64,000 nt of DNA from Welwitschia mirabilis (Eukaryota; Gnetophyta; Gnetopsida; Welwitschiales). The stretch is from positions 296,721,958 to 296,785,957 of the forward strand of contig JBOZIK010000001.1 of assembly GCA_051453625.1 (NCBI GenBank). The letters run 5' to 3'. Positions 24,866-37,790 of the stretch are shown in pieces. The stretch's first letter is position 1. Every line of letters starts with the position of its first letter. The position numbers and the translations under genes were made by a program. The notes beneath the pieces are model-generated. The model was given only the letters and a program-made list of their open reading frames with translations. It ran no database searches and was not told the origin of the DNA.

Positions 24866-25015
24866 ATCTTCTAATATCTTTTTAATTGAACTTACTATAG
24901 TAATAAAAGTTTTTTTTTTTTTTTAATGGAGGGGGAGATTTCTTCAATACTAGCAATCTATACTTTGGTTGGTCTCTTCAAGATTAAAAAGAGATACAAG
25001 AAAGAAAAGTAGTAG
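24866..25015 (+). repeat. 150-bp direct repeat, right copy
   Basis: Second copy of 24295-24444. Here the sequence continues into the antisense reading frame, so this copy looks like the one in its original context. Confidence 0.9.
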
Positions 25016-25390
25016 GAACTCATGAGATATAGATCATACATGAAGGAAATGATGTAGAGAAAGGAGATAGTTGAGAATAAGGCCAAAGGTAAAAGATAAG
25101 AGGTAAAAATATTAATGGAAATGGTAAAGAAATATTTCAATAAATCCAAAGGAAAGATATCCTAAAAGGTATTACCTTTGGAGGAAGAGTTTGAAAAGTT
25201 AGGAAGATAGCCAAGGATCTTTACCACCTACTGGAAAATTCAATGGAAAAGAATAATATCCTAGATGAGATTCTCTATTCTTGAGTTGTTTTCATCCCTT
25301 CTAAGAATTTAGGAGAATGGTATGCTAAGTTAAGAGGAAAATAGTCATATGAATCAGATCAAAGTTATTAAGGCTTTTATTATTATTTAA

Positions 25391-26199
25391 AGTTAAGAGA
25401 TTTCTTTTCATTATTTTCTTTTATCTTCTTAGTTTAAGTTTTATAGAAGAAGAGATCCCCCACATCTTCTCTTTCCTATAACACCTTTTTCTTTTTCATA
25501 TAACAACTATTTTTTCCTTTTTTCCAAGACTTTATTCCATACTAATTTATGAAAAGAAACTAACTATAAAAACTTTAACGAATTGGAAATACAAAACAAA
25601 AAAGTATTATGTACATATTTACATACTTTCAAATCACTTTTTATTATGTGCAAGAGATGAAAGAGAGGGTCTTAAAGTAATGATAAGGTGGAAGACATTG
25701 TAAGTATATAGTGACTTCTTCTCTTATAGATCTAATAGCTTATAGTTTCAGTCTTCATAAAGGAAGCTATCTGATAAGTTCCGAGTTAAAGAGGGGTAAA
25801 GTTTTGATGTATTGATATTATTTTCATTACTCTATCTCTTCCTAGAACTAGGTATTTAATGTGAAATACCTTGAGAATAGCCCTGTTATCAAAGCACCTC
25901 TTCATGATGTTCTGGTATCTAAGCATAGTATGAAGAGGTTTACCTTAAGTGTCTTGCAATTGCAAGAAGGCTATATTTTTCTTTGACAGAGCTACTGAGG
26001 AGGTGACATATGCCTCATGAAGTCATAGTTTTTAGCTAAAGCTATATAATGAGGAAAGATCTTTAGCCATATAGCAAGTAGTAGAGACTAGATTTGATAT
26101 TAGCCTTACATCTTAGTCTATTATCCCATAAGGCATACTTAATAAGGGTATATTAACTCCTTGGTTTCTTCTATATGATAGAATCCATACCTTCAAAAA
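25391..26199 (-). other. Tat-like element, pol 3' end and untranslated region
   Basis: No clear motif. By position it should hold the integrase C-terminal part on the minus strand. I see scattered coding-like stretches but cannot name them. Confidence 0.3.
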
Positions 26200-26860
26200 A
26201 TCCAACGGTTATTCTTCTCATCTTGCAAAGGGAAAGGATGTAGCAATTACTCTATTCTTTATTCTAATGAGTAGGTTCTTGTTATAAGACTCTGTAAATC
26301 CATTTACCTAAGGGTAATACTTTATAAAGGTCTATAAGAAGATTTGATGGTTATAACATTATGCTAATAAATAGATGAAGATGAATGCCTTTCCATTATC
26401 ATAAATAGCTACATATGGGTGCTTAAAGTGGGTGATGATATTCCTCTTAAGATAGTATATGATTGTATCTATGTTTGATTACTGAGTGGATTTGGCTTCC
26501 ATCCAACATATGGAATAGTTAATAGTAGTGAGGATAAAAGAACAAATAGTATATGAATAAGGATAATATTACTAATGAATTATAATTCCCATTTAGCAAA
26601 GGGTCAAGTTACAAAGATAGGAAATAGAGGTAAAGAAAGGTTATAATTTTTTGATGCAAGTTGCTAGCAGAAATCATAAGTCTAAGCATGTTTGAATGCA
26701 TCTTTACCATGGTAGGCTAGTAATATCTTAGCCACATAACTTGTGTCATCAATTTCCTATTACAAATATAGCCTCCATTCAATTTTTCATGGAACTCTTA
26801 TAATGGTTTTAGGACTTCATTTTGAGTAACACATTAGAGATAAACATCATCATAATTTCT
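26200..26860 (-). pseudogene. Ty3/gypsy integrase remnant (Tat-like)
   Basis: On the minus strand from about 26740 leftward, VAKILLAYHGKDAFKHA and a nearby Cys fit the end of the zinc-binding N-terminal domain. They are followed by LPLFPIFVT and PFAKWEL, which fit the approach to the catalytic core. At about 26385-26480, YYLKRNIITHFKHPYVAIYD continues into DNG (26392-26400), the conserved second Asp region of the core. Stops interrupt each part. Integrase would insert the element cDNA. It lies downstream of RNase H on the same strand, as expected. Confidence 0.68.
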
Positions 26861-26949
26861 ATGAAAAAGACTTCATTCTTTATCACAAATATAGAATATT
26901 TTCCTTGAAATATCTTTCTAAATGATATAAAGTCATTATTTGAGGGAGA

Positions 26950-27500
26950 ATTCATCAATAAAATAAATGTAAATGAACTCATACCAAGGGTGTGCTAAAA
27001 GTTTAATAGAAATAGTGGAAAAGAGAGAGGCTTACGTTTCGTAAGCCTCTTCTTTGATATGAGTGGTAAGAAGATATTATTCTAAGCCCATACTATTTAC
27101 TATATTAATAGATGAAAGATGGATATCATACTTTTTCAACTTTAAAGTCCATTTTGATATCCTTAGATTTTAGTTCTTTTCTTCAAATAGAGCCTTCATC
27201 ATAAGTTTAATGACTATTCCCTAGATCTTGGATTTAAGGATGTAGTGTATAAACTTCTTCAGTGCCTTAATTAAAAAAAAAAATCCTATTCCTTCAAGTA
27301 ATGATAGGATAGTTTGACATCATGAAATGATTTACTCATGAATGAAACTATGAATTTCTCATGTCCATCGTCTAGAACTTCTATTTCAGGACTACTAGTT
27401 TTTGAAGCACAAGCATAGATGAAAAAGTATTTTAAGAAGTTGGGGATGATGTTGCCATATTATTAATCAATTTGAATGATTTCTTTTCTTTTAAAGACCA
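26950..27500 (-). pseudogene. Ty3/gypsy RNase H and connection remnant (Tat-like)
   Basis: The minus-strand frame near 27410-27560 reads RVDFIMSLLNNNALFVWSLK and then KKSFKLINNMATSSP. This fits the segment between RT and RNase H in which a W-S/T-x-x-C box and a following alpha-helix are usual. Further left only weak matches remain. The catalytic residues cannot be assigned with confidence because of frame breaks. Confidence 0.5.
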
Positions 27501-27539
27501 TACAAATAGTGCATTATTATTTAGTAAGGACATGATAAA

Positions 27540-28270
27540 ATCCACTCTCTAGGAAAATCCTTGGATGAAGCACTATATGAAGTTAGTCTTCCCTAACAAA
27601 GATTAAAGATCTTTGAGAGATCCTTAAAGAACAATATTTTGGATGACTATTATGCATTTTAAAACTACTCTCATGCCTTTATTTAAGATGAGGTATCCTA
27701 GCACCTTACCTAAGGTGATGGTGATGTCATTTTTATTTGGGTTGAGGGATATCTTGTACATGATCAAATTACTTATTTGTGTAGATTGTAATTTCATCTA
27801 AATTGATGATTATGCATTTTCCAATGAGTCTTACTAATGTATGCTTCATGATCCTATGGAATGTAGCTCTAGTATTGATCAAGCCAAAGGGCATTATTTT
27901 ATAGAAGTAGGTGCCCAATTTAGTGGTTAAAGCCATTTTGATTTAGCTTGAGATGATTACTTATATCTAATTATAACTAAAGATACCATCTAAAAAAGAT
28001 AAAAGTTTGATACCTACTACCTTCTCCAATACTTCATTAATGATTAGAATGAAGTAGTTGTCTTTGACAGAGGTTACGTTTAGATTGTGGAAATCCATAC
28101 ATAGAAGAAACTTTTTACTTTTGTTTCTAATGAGAATAAGGTTGGCAACCCAAGTTATGCATCTAATAAGAAAGATGATACCTACATGTAGGATCTTATT
28201 AACTTCTTTTTTCATTAGCAGTCCTAGCATTAGGTTTACCCTTCTCTACCTTTACTTAAATGGCTTGATG
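27540..28270 (-). pseudogene. Ty3/gypsy reverse transcriptase remnant (Tat-like)
   Basis: An open minus-strand stretch at 27967-28230 contains WVANLILIRNKSKKFLLCMD, then FHNLNVTSVKDNYF and LLSFLDGIFSYN. The last of these is the first catalytic-Asp region of the RT palm. The LN-x-x-x-x-KD-x-Y/F arrangement is characteristic of the Tat/Ogre side of Ty3/gypsy and differs from the chromovirus RT at 3.9-4.6 kb. Further left, MYKISLNPNKNDITITLGKV and LGYLILNKGM fit the RT thumb. The FxDD box near 27810-27830 is badly decayed. The enzyme would copy element RNA into cDNA. Confidence 0.75.
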
Positions 28271-29539
28271 ATTTTCTTAAGGGAATTGGCAGGAGTTTAT
28301 TTTTGTGGATAAAAAGCATTTAAATATTCATATGACTAAGTGAAGACATTTGTAAACTTCTAACAAAGTAGCAAATAGCCTACCTCTCCTAGGTAGAACA
28401 TGCTTTCCCAGTTTTGATGGTCTTAGGTTTGTGTGGGGAATTTAGATTAACCTCTTTCACTTCTTCATTCATGTAGCAATGGGGGAAGGGAATCTCTAGT
28501 TCTAAGTCAAATAACTTCTCCAACTGAATAAAGCCTATGAGAATCTTATATTTATGGAGCTATAACATCCTATACTCAGTGAAATTTCCATCTTTCTTTA
28601 AGTCTTTTTTCTCATCTAACATTTTCTTTTCAATATTGTCTTAGTTATGGATGAATCTAAGGATTTTTTTCATTTCCTTTAAATACTTAGAATTTTTTAT
28701 CATTTTCTAGGATTAATTTTTCTATGAGTTTATAAATATAGAGTCTCTTAACTACTAGCTTATTAGTTAGGATTCCTCTCATAGCTAAGGCTACTACATT
28801 GTCTACTGAGAAATTATTTCCTCATGGAATTTGAGTAAGGGATCACTCTTTGAATTAGTATAGAAGGTCTAGAACTCTAGCCTTATACATCTTCAGTATG
28901 GAGTTCTATGTTTGATTATTAATCTTATCCTACTTAATCATAACTTTAAAATCTCTAAAGATGTAAACTATACTTACCTTCTTCATAAGCATTTATTTTA
29001 GGGACTAGACTGGGTCCTTGTACTTGATAGAATTATTTAATTCTAGGAATTTAATTTGAAAATATTTTTAAGTGTGATGGCCCTCTAGGAACTCAAGGAC
29101 TACACCTATACCTTTACCTTGCACATTAGTGGCTCTGTTAAAGAATATAGACCAAGTTTCTTTACTTAATGTAAGGGTTTAGGGATCTTGATCTCTTTCA
29201 TATTTTGGATTTGCCTCTTTGATCTTATAGAGGTAGGTCCTAAGGCTAGAGTTTCTAATGGATTCTTTTGGATTTTTCATCTTCTTACTATAAGCAGTGA
29301 CATTGTAATTCAGGTAGGGATCCTTTTAAAAATAAATCTAATTAAGGATTCCTTTCAAAGGCATCCATATGTGTGAGTAATCTAAGAAGATATAGGCATT
29401 AAGAAAAGCTATCCAACTTTGAATCACTAGAACATTCTATATGACTAGGATGTTCATGACATAGAAATCAGTATTAGTTATAACCTTAAGATTTAATACT
29501 AGCTAAACTTTGACATCTTTAAAAATGCCTTAAACCTTA
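28271..29539 (-). pseudogene. Linker between protease and RT of the Tat-like pol
   Basis: By position this is the protease-RT linker. The minus strand has coding-like patches but I name no motif. Plus-strand open stretches here (28058-28312 and 29188-29376) run opposite to the recognised domain or have no support. Confidence 0.35.
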
Positions 29540-29800
29540 ACATTAGTGTGATGGAGCTAGATGACTAACTTACTACATTCCTCTAAGATTAAGTTTAGTT
29601 GCTTAACCACCTCTAAGGTAAGGATGTTAGTAAAGGATCTAGAGTCAATAAGATAATTATGGATTTTCTTCTTGAATAGACATAAAGTAAAGAGAAAAAG
29701 GGGTTCTTTTTTCTTTATAATGAAAATAGTGGCCTTTGCTAATTCTGTTACATTCATTTCTAGAAGAGAGTCTTCTATTCTCTGTACATCAATGTACATG
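29540..29800 (-). pseudogene. Retropepsin remnant (Tat-like)
   Basis: The minus-strand frame at 29557-29799 is open for 80 codons and contains IHNYLIDSRSFTNILTLEVV. The LIDSRS segment lies where an aspartic protease has its D-S/T-G-S active site, so the catalytic Asp is present but the Gly is replaced by Arg (GGA/AGA-type change). The hydrophobic residues after it and the KQLNL segment also fit. It lies upstream of RT in the element's orientation, as expected. Confidence 0.68.
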
Positions 29801-30409
29801 TAGGATTGTGTAAGCTTCTTCTATTGGTCTTTACTCATCTAAAGGACTCTCAAAATAGTTAGACTAGATTTACACCTCTTTAGATATTCTACCACATTGT
29901 ATGATGGAGTGACCTTCTTCCTTTCTTCTCCTCTACTTTTTAAGGTAAACTTTAGAGGGGCTAAAGTCTAATATCTTTCATCGTTAGATGGTGGAATAGG
30001 ATTAATTGAAACATCTTAGTTTGAAAAACCTAGATTCTTATGAGGAGAAATGGACATAGTGATTGACTCCTTCTCCTTTCCTTTTGAGTTATCACTACTT
30101 TTGTTGTTCAGTTTAAGTCCCCTAGCTTCTCTGTTTGTAACTTTAGTCCTTCTAGTATAAATGGAAGTCTAGTTGACTGTCATGTCTTCTATAGGATTGA
30201 CAAAATTATTTTCACTTTTAAGAAGTAACATTAACTCTTCTTAGGAAGCCTGTGATGTCAAAGTAGTTCATGCCTTCAAAATAAGGGAAGGGTGCTATGG
30301 AGTCATAGGAGGATTTCATGATTTCTGACATGTGAAGGTGAACTTAATAGTTTTACTTAGATTGGTTTGTTATTTGATGGAATGGAAAGTAATTATTACT
30401 ATCAAAACT
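29801..30409 (-). other. Tat-like element, gag-to-protease region
   Basis: Expected to hold the gag C-terminal part. Lysine- and serine-rich minus-strand stretches are visible around 29920-30130, but no CCHC knuckle was recognised. Confidence 0.3.
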
Positions 30410-30860
30410 TTTAGAAATTAGGGCATTTATAAAAGTCTTTAAAAGTCCTTAAAAATGATTTAAATACTTTCTAAGGCTTTTAGAGCATTTTTAAAATAAA
30501 TGCCCTTTAAACATTCTATATAATTGCTTAAAGGATTTTAGGGTATTTTTAAAAATGGCTTTAAGAACCATGTAAAAATGCCTAAAAGGGTATCTATTAA
30601 GGTGTTTATAATAACACCTAAACATTCTCTATGAGGATGTTTACAAAAATTCCAAGAAAAGCTTCATCTACTTGGAGGCTAGTAGAGTGTTTCTTTACAA
30701 ATGCCCTAAAAAGCTATGCCTTTGGAATGTTTATTAAAAAATGCCTAAAAGGATTTTCCTAGTTGGAGGCTTTTAGAACATTTCTTTACAAATGCCTTAA
30801 AAAACTAGGCTTTTAGGGATTTTATTGGAAACAACCCTTAAAGTTCTATAGTAAGTCAAG
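30410..30860. repeat. Palindromic tandem repeat field, left part
   Basis: The motifs TGCCTAAAAGG and CTTTTAGG (its inverse) alternate about ten times, interspersed with AAATGCC and GGCATTT-type variants, at a spacing of about 50-110 bp. The same field reappears at 37680-37780, so an insertion between the two parts is likely. Confidence 0.7.
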
Positions 30861-33800
30861 AAAAACACGGAGTTGACTTTTTAATTGATGATCTATATAT
30901 CTCTACCTTTTAATGTAAGTTGATACATATGAGTTAGAGCTATTTTTGGCATCATGTTACTTCCTAAATTTGATTTTTTTGATCTATTATTTTGTTAAAT
31001 AGTAATCATCTTAATACATTATTGATAAAACAATGTCAATTGGACTTGGACTGATATATATTAATCTAGGATGCATCTCATGGAAGTGGCATTGTAAGGT
31101 AGCGAAGCTTCTTATGGAAATTCTCAAATGATCTTTCACCAAGTGTATATAATCATCATGATGTTTATCTTCATCTTTAAATAACTTAGTGGATAATGAA
31201 TATCATGTTCATTATTAAAAAGGATCATACACTCATGTAATGACATGTGATGAAATGTATAAAGAGAGTATTCTTTTCTACCATCTACATTGTTATCCTT
31301 ATGCATTAAGTAATTATTAGTCAAATCAATCCATGTCAATAAATTTAAGATCTCTCTTTATTAATGCTAGACTTACATTTTTACCTATTACAACTAGAAT
31401 TCCTAAAAATGACAAGTTTATAGTATGGGATTTTGGTGAGTTGAAAAGAACATAATATATATAAATATTGTCATTGTACAAATGGAAAAATAGGGTTTAT
31501 TTTGTGTGATTTTCTATCCAAATGCTAGAACAAAATTTATAATTTAGAGATAATGTTAAAAATTATATAAAAACTATTGATGTTATTCTAAAAATTAATG
31601 AATAGGAATGCATGAAACCAAAATAAGTAATCCATGTGAAAAGTGGCAACCTTTAAGTCTTGTTAAAATAAAACTACATACTTGTCAATTTCTTATTTCC
31701 TAATTTTACCTTAAGAGAATTAAAAGTCAAGACTCTTACATAGCAATCCTAGGCTTTAGGAGCATGTTGAATTAGCAGTACAAAGGTTCATTGTCTTGCT
31801 AAAGAATTTTGTTGTGAAGTGGCAAGTAGTCATTGTATATGTTGATCATTTTTCTAGTTTTCTAAATTTTATGTCATCAAGTTGATTTAAAAAGTATTTG
31901 TCATTATAGAATCATTTAGTTAAAATGTTGATTCTCCTTGATTTTAAGTTGTGTAATAACATGTTGCTTTGTGTATGATTGCTATAATATTTTATTCTAA
32001 ACTATAACCTATTTACATGTTGTTCTTTTACTTTCTTTCTATATCTAAAAATTCCACATTATTATTAGGGTATGATTCAAAAGTTAATCTTGAAATCATA
32101 TGATTGTTATCTCCTAAAGTTATGGCTAATTTTGAAGTTATGAACTATTTGAACCAACATATCATGGAGCTAAAGTATTTTCATGATGAAAGACAATTAA
32201 CCAACTTGAAGACTATCAATTGCTACATTAGTTCTATTATTGAAAGATTTGTATCACAGATTCCTTTCTCAAATTATTCCTTCTCATGAGTCTCTTCATG
32301 ATTTTTCTAAAATCATACAAATATCTATGTAGCATCATGTATGACTGTGTTAACCAATGAACACATGTTTCACGATAAATTCAAATTTTGTTCTTATAGA
32401 GTGTTATTTTTATTTTGGATTAATGGTTCTATTGTTGAGGAATAAGTCTATTTAATATCTCAATAGATTATTTACTACTTTATATAATCATGATTATTTA
32501 TATTTGATTTATGGCATCAAATCTCATGAATGCAGAGAGAAATGATGGGTTACAAGTCATTGAGAGTGCGTCTGCTATTACTGCTACTAATTTTACTTCT
32601 TATTCAATTATGGTGTAGGCTTGTAATTTGAGGATGCTATCATAATAATATATGCCTTCATTCCTTTCTTCACAAGACTCATTGTGATCATCATTATTGA
32701 TTTCTATTTCTACATCATTTCTCTACCTTGTGTAAAACTAGTGGGTATCTAGCCAATCGAAAACAGAGCCTAATCCATGCCTTGATTTTGTGTAGATCTA
32801 AATCTAAACCAGGGAAGTTTTTTGCAAAGGTCACATAACTATCTAGCAAGCCTAAGAGAGGGAAAAGTATTGGTAGTATCTTACCTTAATTTACTAGAGT
32901 TAAAAATTAGGTGTCTAAGGATCATGATAAATAACAAGCATAGGCATTAGCTTTGTTGCTAATGATTATGTTGCTAATGATGGAAATGATAATGATGAAA
33001 TTGCTATAGATTATCAATACCATATTCTTGAAATTCATTTTTATAGAATTTTTGTTGATATCTCTCTCTTTATCTACAAGTCACATCTGTAGTTTGATGC
33101 ATAGAGAATTCATAGTTTTCTGAGCCAGAAGTCCTATAGTGCTCCATTTTTCATGATAGCATTATGGTTTGAAAATGTCTATTTGGTGGGTCTAGACCCA
33201 TAGGAGCAGTGCCAGAGATAGGTTTATCTATAAAAATGGGTCAAATGCAAAATGAGTAGGGATGGAAAGTCTTTCATTTTTTCAAGTAGATGTATTCCAA
33301 GATCTCAAATATTATCAAACATAAAACTCAATACTTAGGATTTATTAAACTATCTAAACAAGTGCTAGAAGTATAGTTGTCAATTTCGTGAAGTTAACAT
33401 AGCAACCTATGCATAGAATATATTATTAGACATAAAACCTGTATCTTATCAAATATGTATAGGTTGTCAATTATTGGAAGCAAAGCCACATATTTTAGAT
33501 TCAACTTTTAGATTCCCTCTTGGTTTGTTGAACTATCACCCTATACAAATATATTAGTTCTCAAGCATTTCGTAAACAGACTGTAATCCTTGTCTTCCCA
33601 TTGATATAAATCATCTACCACATAGGCAATAATATTTCAATTCATCTAATACTATTTAAATGCTAATGTTTAATACATAACTCTATAATTGTTCCAAAAA
33701 AAAAAGAATAAAAGATATATTGATTGCTTATCCTCCTTAGAACTTTGATTATTTAGCTAGTTGGTATGTTTCTTTTTAACTTCATAATTCACATTTCCAT

Positions 33801-33905
33801 TGGACCCAATCATGCACACATTCATCTAAATGTCCTTAAAAAACCCTCTAAGCTTCTCTAAGCTACAGACCCATTACTAACATATGCAACCTAAATGAAA
33901 CATTC

Positions 33906-33937
<32 letters not shown>

Positions 33938-36900
33938 TTTGCATGCACAACTTCTACCCATTGGTTCTATTCTGTGAGAAATTGTTAAGCAATTCCCATA
34001 GCTTTAAAACATTGTTCCAACTAATGTGTACCCTCTGTTTATCTAATTCTTTGATATAAATTTCCTTTCTAAACTTTTTATAATATTTGATGCCAATGCT
34101 AGAGATATTCATATTTGCATTCGGCACTGATGCATGAATGAGTTAAATGAAGCCACCTAGACTAAGCCAATAGTTTAGACTTCCATCTCACTAATTTTTG
34201 GTTGAGATTATTAACAAATAACTTTGATAACTATTTATCAAACCTACCCTAAAATAGCAACATAGTTAGGTATGTAATGTAAAAACACCTATTTCACATA
34301 TGATTATTTCATTGATAGAGCTATTCAATCAATCAAATAGTGTGAATCACATAAATATTCATTATTTGTTTTAAATGAAGCCAATCTTGAAAACCCTAAA
34401 TACCACCCTTCATTTACTATAAGTCTCATTTTATATTTAAATTTTTAATTATAAAATGTAAATGAACTATTAAGGGCTAACCTTACTTTACAAGATTTCA
34501 ACATATCAATGACATAGGATAAGAACTCCAATACAAGATCTGGCTTCACACTTTTAACATAAGCTTGCCATTTTATCTAAAGTATCTTTTAGAAAAACTA
34601 TCTTCATTTTTGTTAATTTATCAAAGGAAACAACAATAGTTAAATGCTTTCCTCAAAGCAAATACGAAAATATGCACACTTGCATAATTTACCCTATAAA
34701 AACTTTTGGTGTGTAGTGTGCATATTATTGTGAGATAACTACATAGTAGTCTTACAACAAAGTGGACTAATGCTTTAGAAACATATGATTAATAACTGGA
34801 TTAACAATCAATAAGAATTAATCCATATTTTATAATCATTTTTAATCTTTTAAATTTTGAATAACCATGACTTGTAATTAATTATACAATAGTTAAAAAG
34901 GAAAAAAATCATTAAAAAAAACAAAATGTAGCTATTTTTAAATGTGCCAAGATAACATAAAATCAAGATTTCCTTCTTATTTTATTTTGCTATGTAATTA
35001 TCTCTTCCATTGTTAATTCCAAATATTTTCCTTAGAGCCTAATTGATACTAATCTATACTCTCTAAATTGTAATATGCTCTTGTATTTGAACCATATTAC
35101 ACATTTCATCTTTTTTTCGTAATACATGATATTCTCTTATAAACTTCCAAATGTACAATGTTTTCTCTTTTGAAAAATATATCTAGAATGGATGTTGCAA
35201 TACAACAAAAATATTTATGTTCATAAAATCATTTTAAATAGTGTTATGTATTGTATACTTATTTTTTGTATCAATCCTTAGGGCTTTGGTTTTATTGTTC
35301 TTTAGTATTTTAAAATTTGTGGAATAATACTAAGAAAAGGAATTTTTACCATATCTTGGAAAAGAAAGAACAAGTATAGTTATGGTAAAAATAGAGAGGT
35401 GAGACGAGAAACCTTCATAACATTCAATGAAATGTGTAAGCATGAAAATGAAAAAATTGTAATTATGAATTAACATCTACAGTAGGAAGAAAATCCAAGT
35501 ATCACTTAGAAAAAACACTTAGTGAAGATGCTAAACTATAAGGCAATGGACTTTAGCCCTATTCAAAGTAGTCATAGATTATTTTTATTAGAGAAAGAAA
35601 CTTAGAATGGATCTCTAACTATATTTTAAAAGCTATGTTCCACCATAATATAATTAGTAGAGTAAATTATATTCACATGCTTACTCTATACAAATATGAG
35701 AAGCTAAATTTTTATTTCTTTTAGTTACTTTGAAAAAGCAAAATCTCTAAAACTAGGATGTTATAAGGAAGAAAAGATCTCAAAGTTACCTAAGGAAATT
35801 GATAATTTTAAAGCTTTATAACATCAACAATTCACTTAACAACATGACTTTTCATGTTAAATGAGAATTCTTATAGTCAAAATATTACATTTGAAAGTGC
35901 CAATAAATTATCAGGTATATATTCCTTATAACAATAGCCTTCATAGCTAAAAAATACTATAGACTGTAAACAATTAAAAAAAATAGTGACTTTATTTCTA
36001 AAAATAATAAGATCTTCTTTAAACTCAGTTGAAATCAATCATGAAATTTAACTCTATGAATTTGCATAAAAAACATTAGAAATAAAATAAAATATAGAAT
36101 ATAATCTAGCAAGAATGAAATTAATATTTTCATATCAACTTATTGTCATTCAATCATTTTATGCATTTTATTTTGATTTATGAAAAAGTATTAGATATGT
36201 TTACCTATTGCTAGTCCAATTATGGAAATACCATAGGAAATAATAAAAGTCAACATCTGCTTTTTGAAAAATTAAGTAATTATATTAATAAAATAAATGT
36301 ATCTATATGCTAAGGAAAAAATGAGCTTTACCTTATACCTAATGACACCTAAAATAGCAGCATGATTGACATCAGTTGCTATCTCTAGTGAGGCTAATAG
36401 AAGTCGTGAATTAAATGCCTAAGATGAATAAATAATATATAATTATGAAATAAAGAAAATAAAAAATGTCAATAGAATATATTAACTACATCAAGTAAAA
36501 GTATTAATCAAATAATCTTACATTCAAGCTCTTATTTTCCATTTCACCTCTAGAAGAACTTTTGAAATAAACTTGTGTATTAATTTCTATTACTAAATTG
36601 GTATTACAAAAATAAATATCTTTAATTTTTTTCAAAATTGAATATTATTATTTAATTATCTACCTAACATTAACTAGTTTCATTATAAAGATCATAAAAC
36701 TTACATGTTAAATTTAGGTATTATTATAATATTGGACTAATCAAGGTTATAGTCTAATTTAAACACCTAGAATGTGAGAATAACATATATTTTATTAGCA
36801 TAAAAATAGTATGTACTTTTCATATTAAATACAAAACTATTAACATCCCTCCTTATCCCACTTCATCACTATCTTAAGAACAGTGTCATATTTGCTTACT

Positions 36901-37660
36901 AATAATCCTTGGAAATAGATGTAAATTTAGCCATTACATTTGGACAATCATGTATTTATTTAAAAAATGACACTTTATCTTTCAGCACACACTAGAAAGC
37001 ACAAGTAACATAAAGCTACTTTATATGAAAAGAAATTCTTTTGTAGATTAGGTGAATATGATAATGAAGCGACTTCTATGAGCCATTTAATACTATCACC
37101 GTTACAATGTCCCATGCCATGAGATCAAATGTGAAAAATCCTCATCTCTTATCAAAACCATGTTAAGCTTGTGAATTTTAGGCTCTACATAGAGTAGAAT
37201 CAATTCAAGAATGGTAAAATAACATAATAAATAGTAATCCTGTGGTGTTACTACCAAGAGTTTTTAAATGAAAGACCCATTGGGTATGACACAAAAATCA
37301 ATATTTTTGTAGTTAGATATGTTTTCACAGAGCTATTATAAGGATTTCAAATCTTTCCTTATGCTTCTGAGATTAAAATGCTAGATTTAATAATGATTTT
37401 TCCTTCTATAACATGCATCTTTCTTTTTTTTTTAAATTTCTTTTTTGTTTCCTTCTTTCTATTGACATTGTCTTTGATAATGCCACTAGAAGAAAGAATT
37501 TTCTCAACTTCAATACATGATTTGCATTTTGAATCAAATGATTAAACCTCGTTCTTCAAATGTTTACAATTTTCATCCATACCGCGAATATCAACTTTTG
37601 ATTTAGAGTTTTTCTTAAAGGGAATGTTAATGAAAAAAGATAAACTTGCCTCTATGATAT
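30861..37660. other. Unidentified 6.8-kb insertion-like stretch
   Basis: AT-rich, with no recognisable retroviral, transposase or host-gene motif on either strand. Short open stretches (31136-31339 minus, 32104-32289 plus) have no recognisable features. It holds a (TA)n run at 33907-33934 and many poly-A and poly-T runs. Because a repeat field flanks it on both sides, I infer that it was inserted into the Tat-like element. Neither terminal repeats nor a target duplication could be confirmed. Confidence 0.35.
33907..33934. repeat. (TA)14 microsatellite
   Basis: Uninterrupted TA run, followed by CAC. Confidence 0.95.
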
Positions 37661-37790
37661 TGCCAAAAAGATTTTGAAATTATTATTAAGGTATTTATAT
37701 TAAAAAAATGCCTTAAAAGATTTTTCCCCATTGTATTTAAAAAATAAACACCTAAAATCTTATGTTTTTAGTAGTAAATAAATGGATACT
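37661..37790. repeat. Palindromic tandem repeat field, right part
   Basis: ATGCCTTAAAAGATTTT and CACCTAAAATC match the units at 30410-30860. Beyond this point the Tat-like gag region follows. Confidence 0.55.

Larger units (their letters stand above)
23826..25390 (+). pseudogene. Decayed reading frame antisense to the Tat-like pol
   Basis: An open frame at 23826-24101 (ATG start, 91 codons, with a hydrophobic tail LIALFFILGLIYVMMSLLL) opens the region. After a gap, one single plus-strand frame from about 24979 to 25390 is strikingly protein-like. It holds IVENKAKGK, VKILMEMVKKYFNKSKGKIS and PLEEEFEKLG, interrupted only by stops. Several of these stops are TAG or TAA where CAG or CAA is an easy ancestor. 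The region lies between the integrase and the 3' LTR of the Tat-like element, on the opposite strand. Several Tat-lineage elements are known to carry an antisense ORF in this place. I infer a relic of such an ORF. No domain was recognised. Confidence 0.42.

Noticed and set aside
24398-24874. Long frame across the 419-N gap, and frames across 15936-16154 and 63045-63291
   Set aside because: Most of each translation is unknown residues from N, so they are not evidence of coding. The real copia gag frame before 63181 is annotated separately.
28058-28312. Plus-strand 84-codon frame opposite the Tat-like RT
   Set aside because: It overlaps a well-supported minus-strand RT domain and has no motif of its own.
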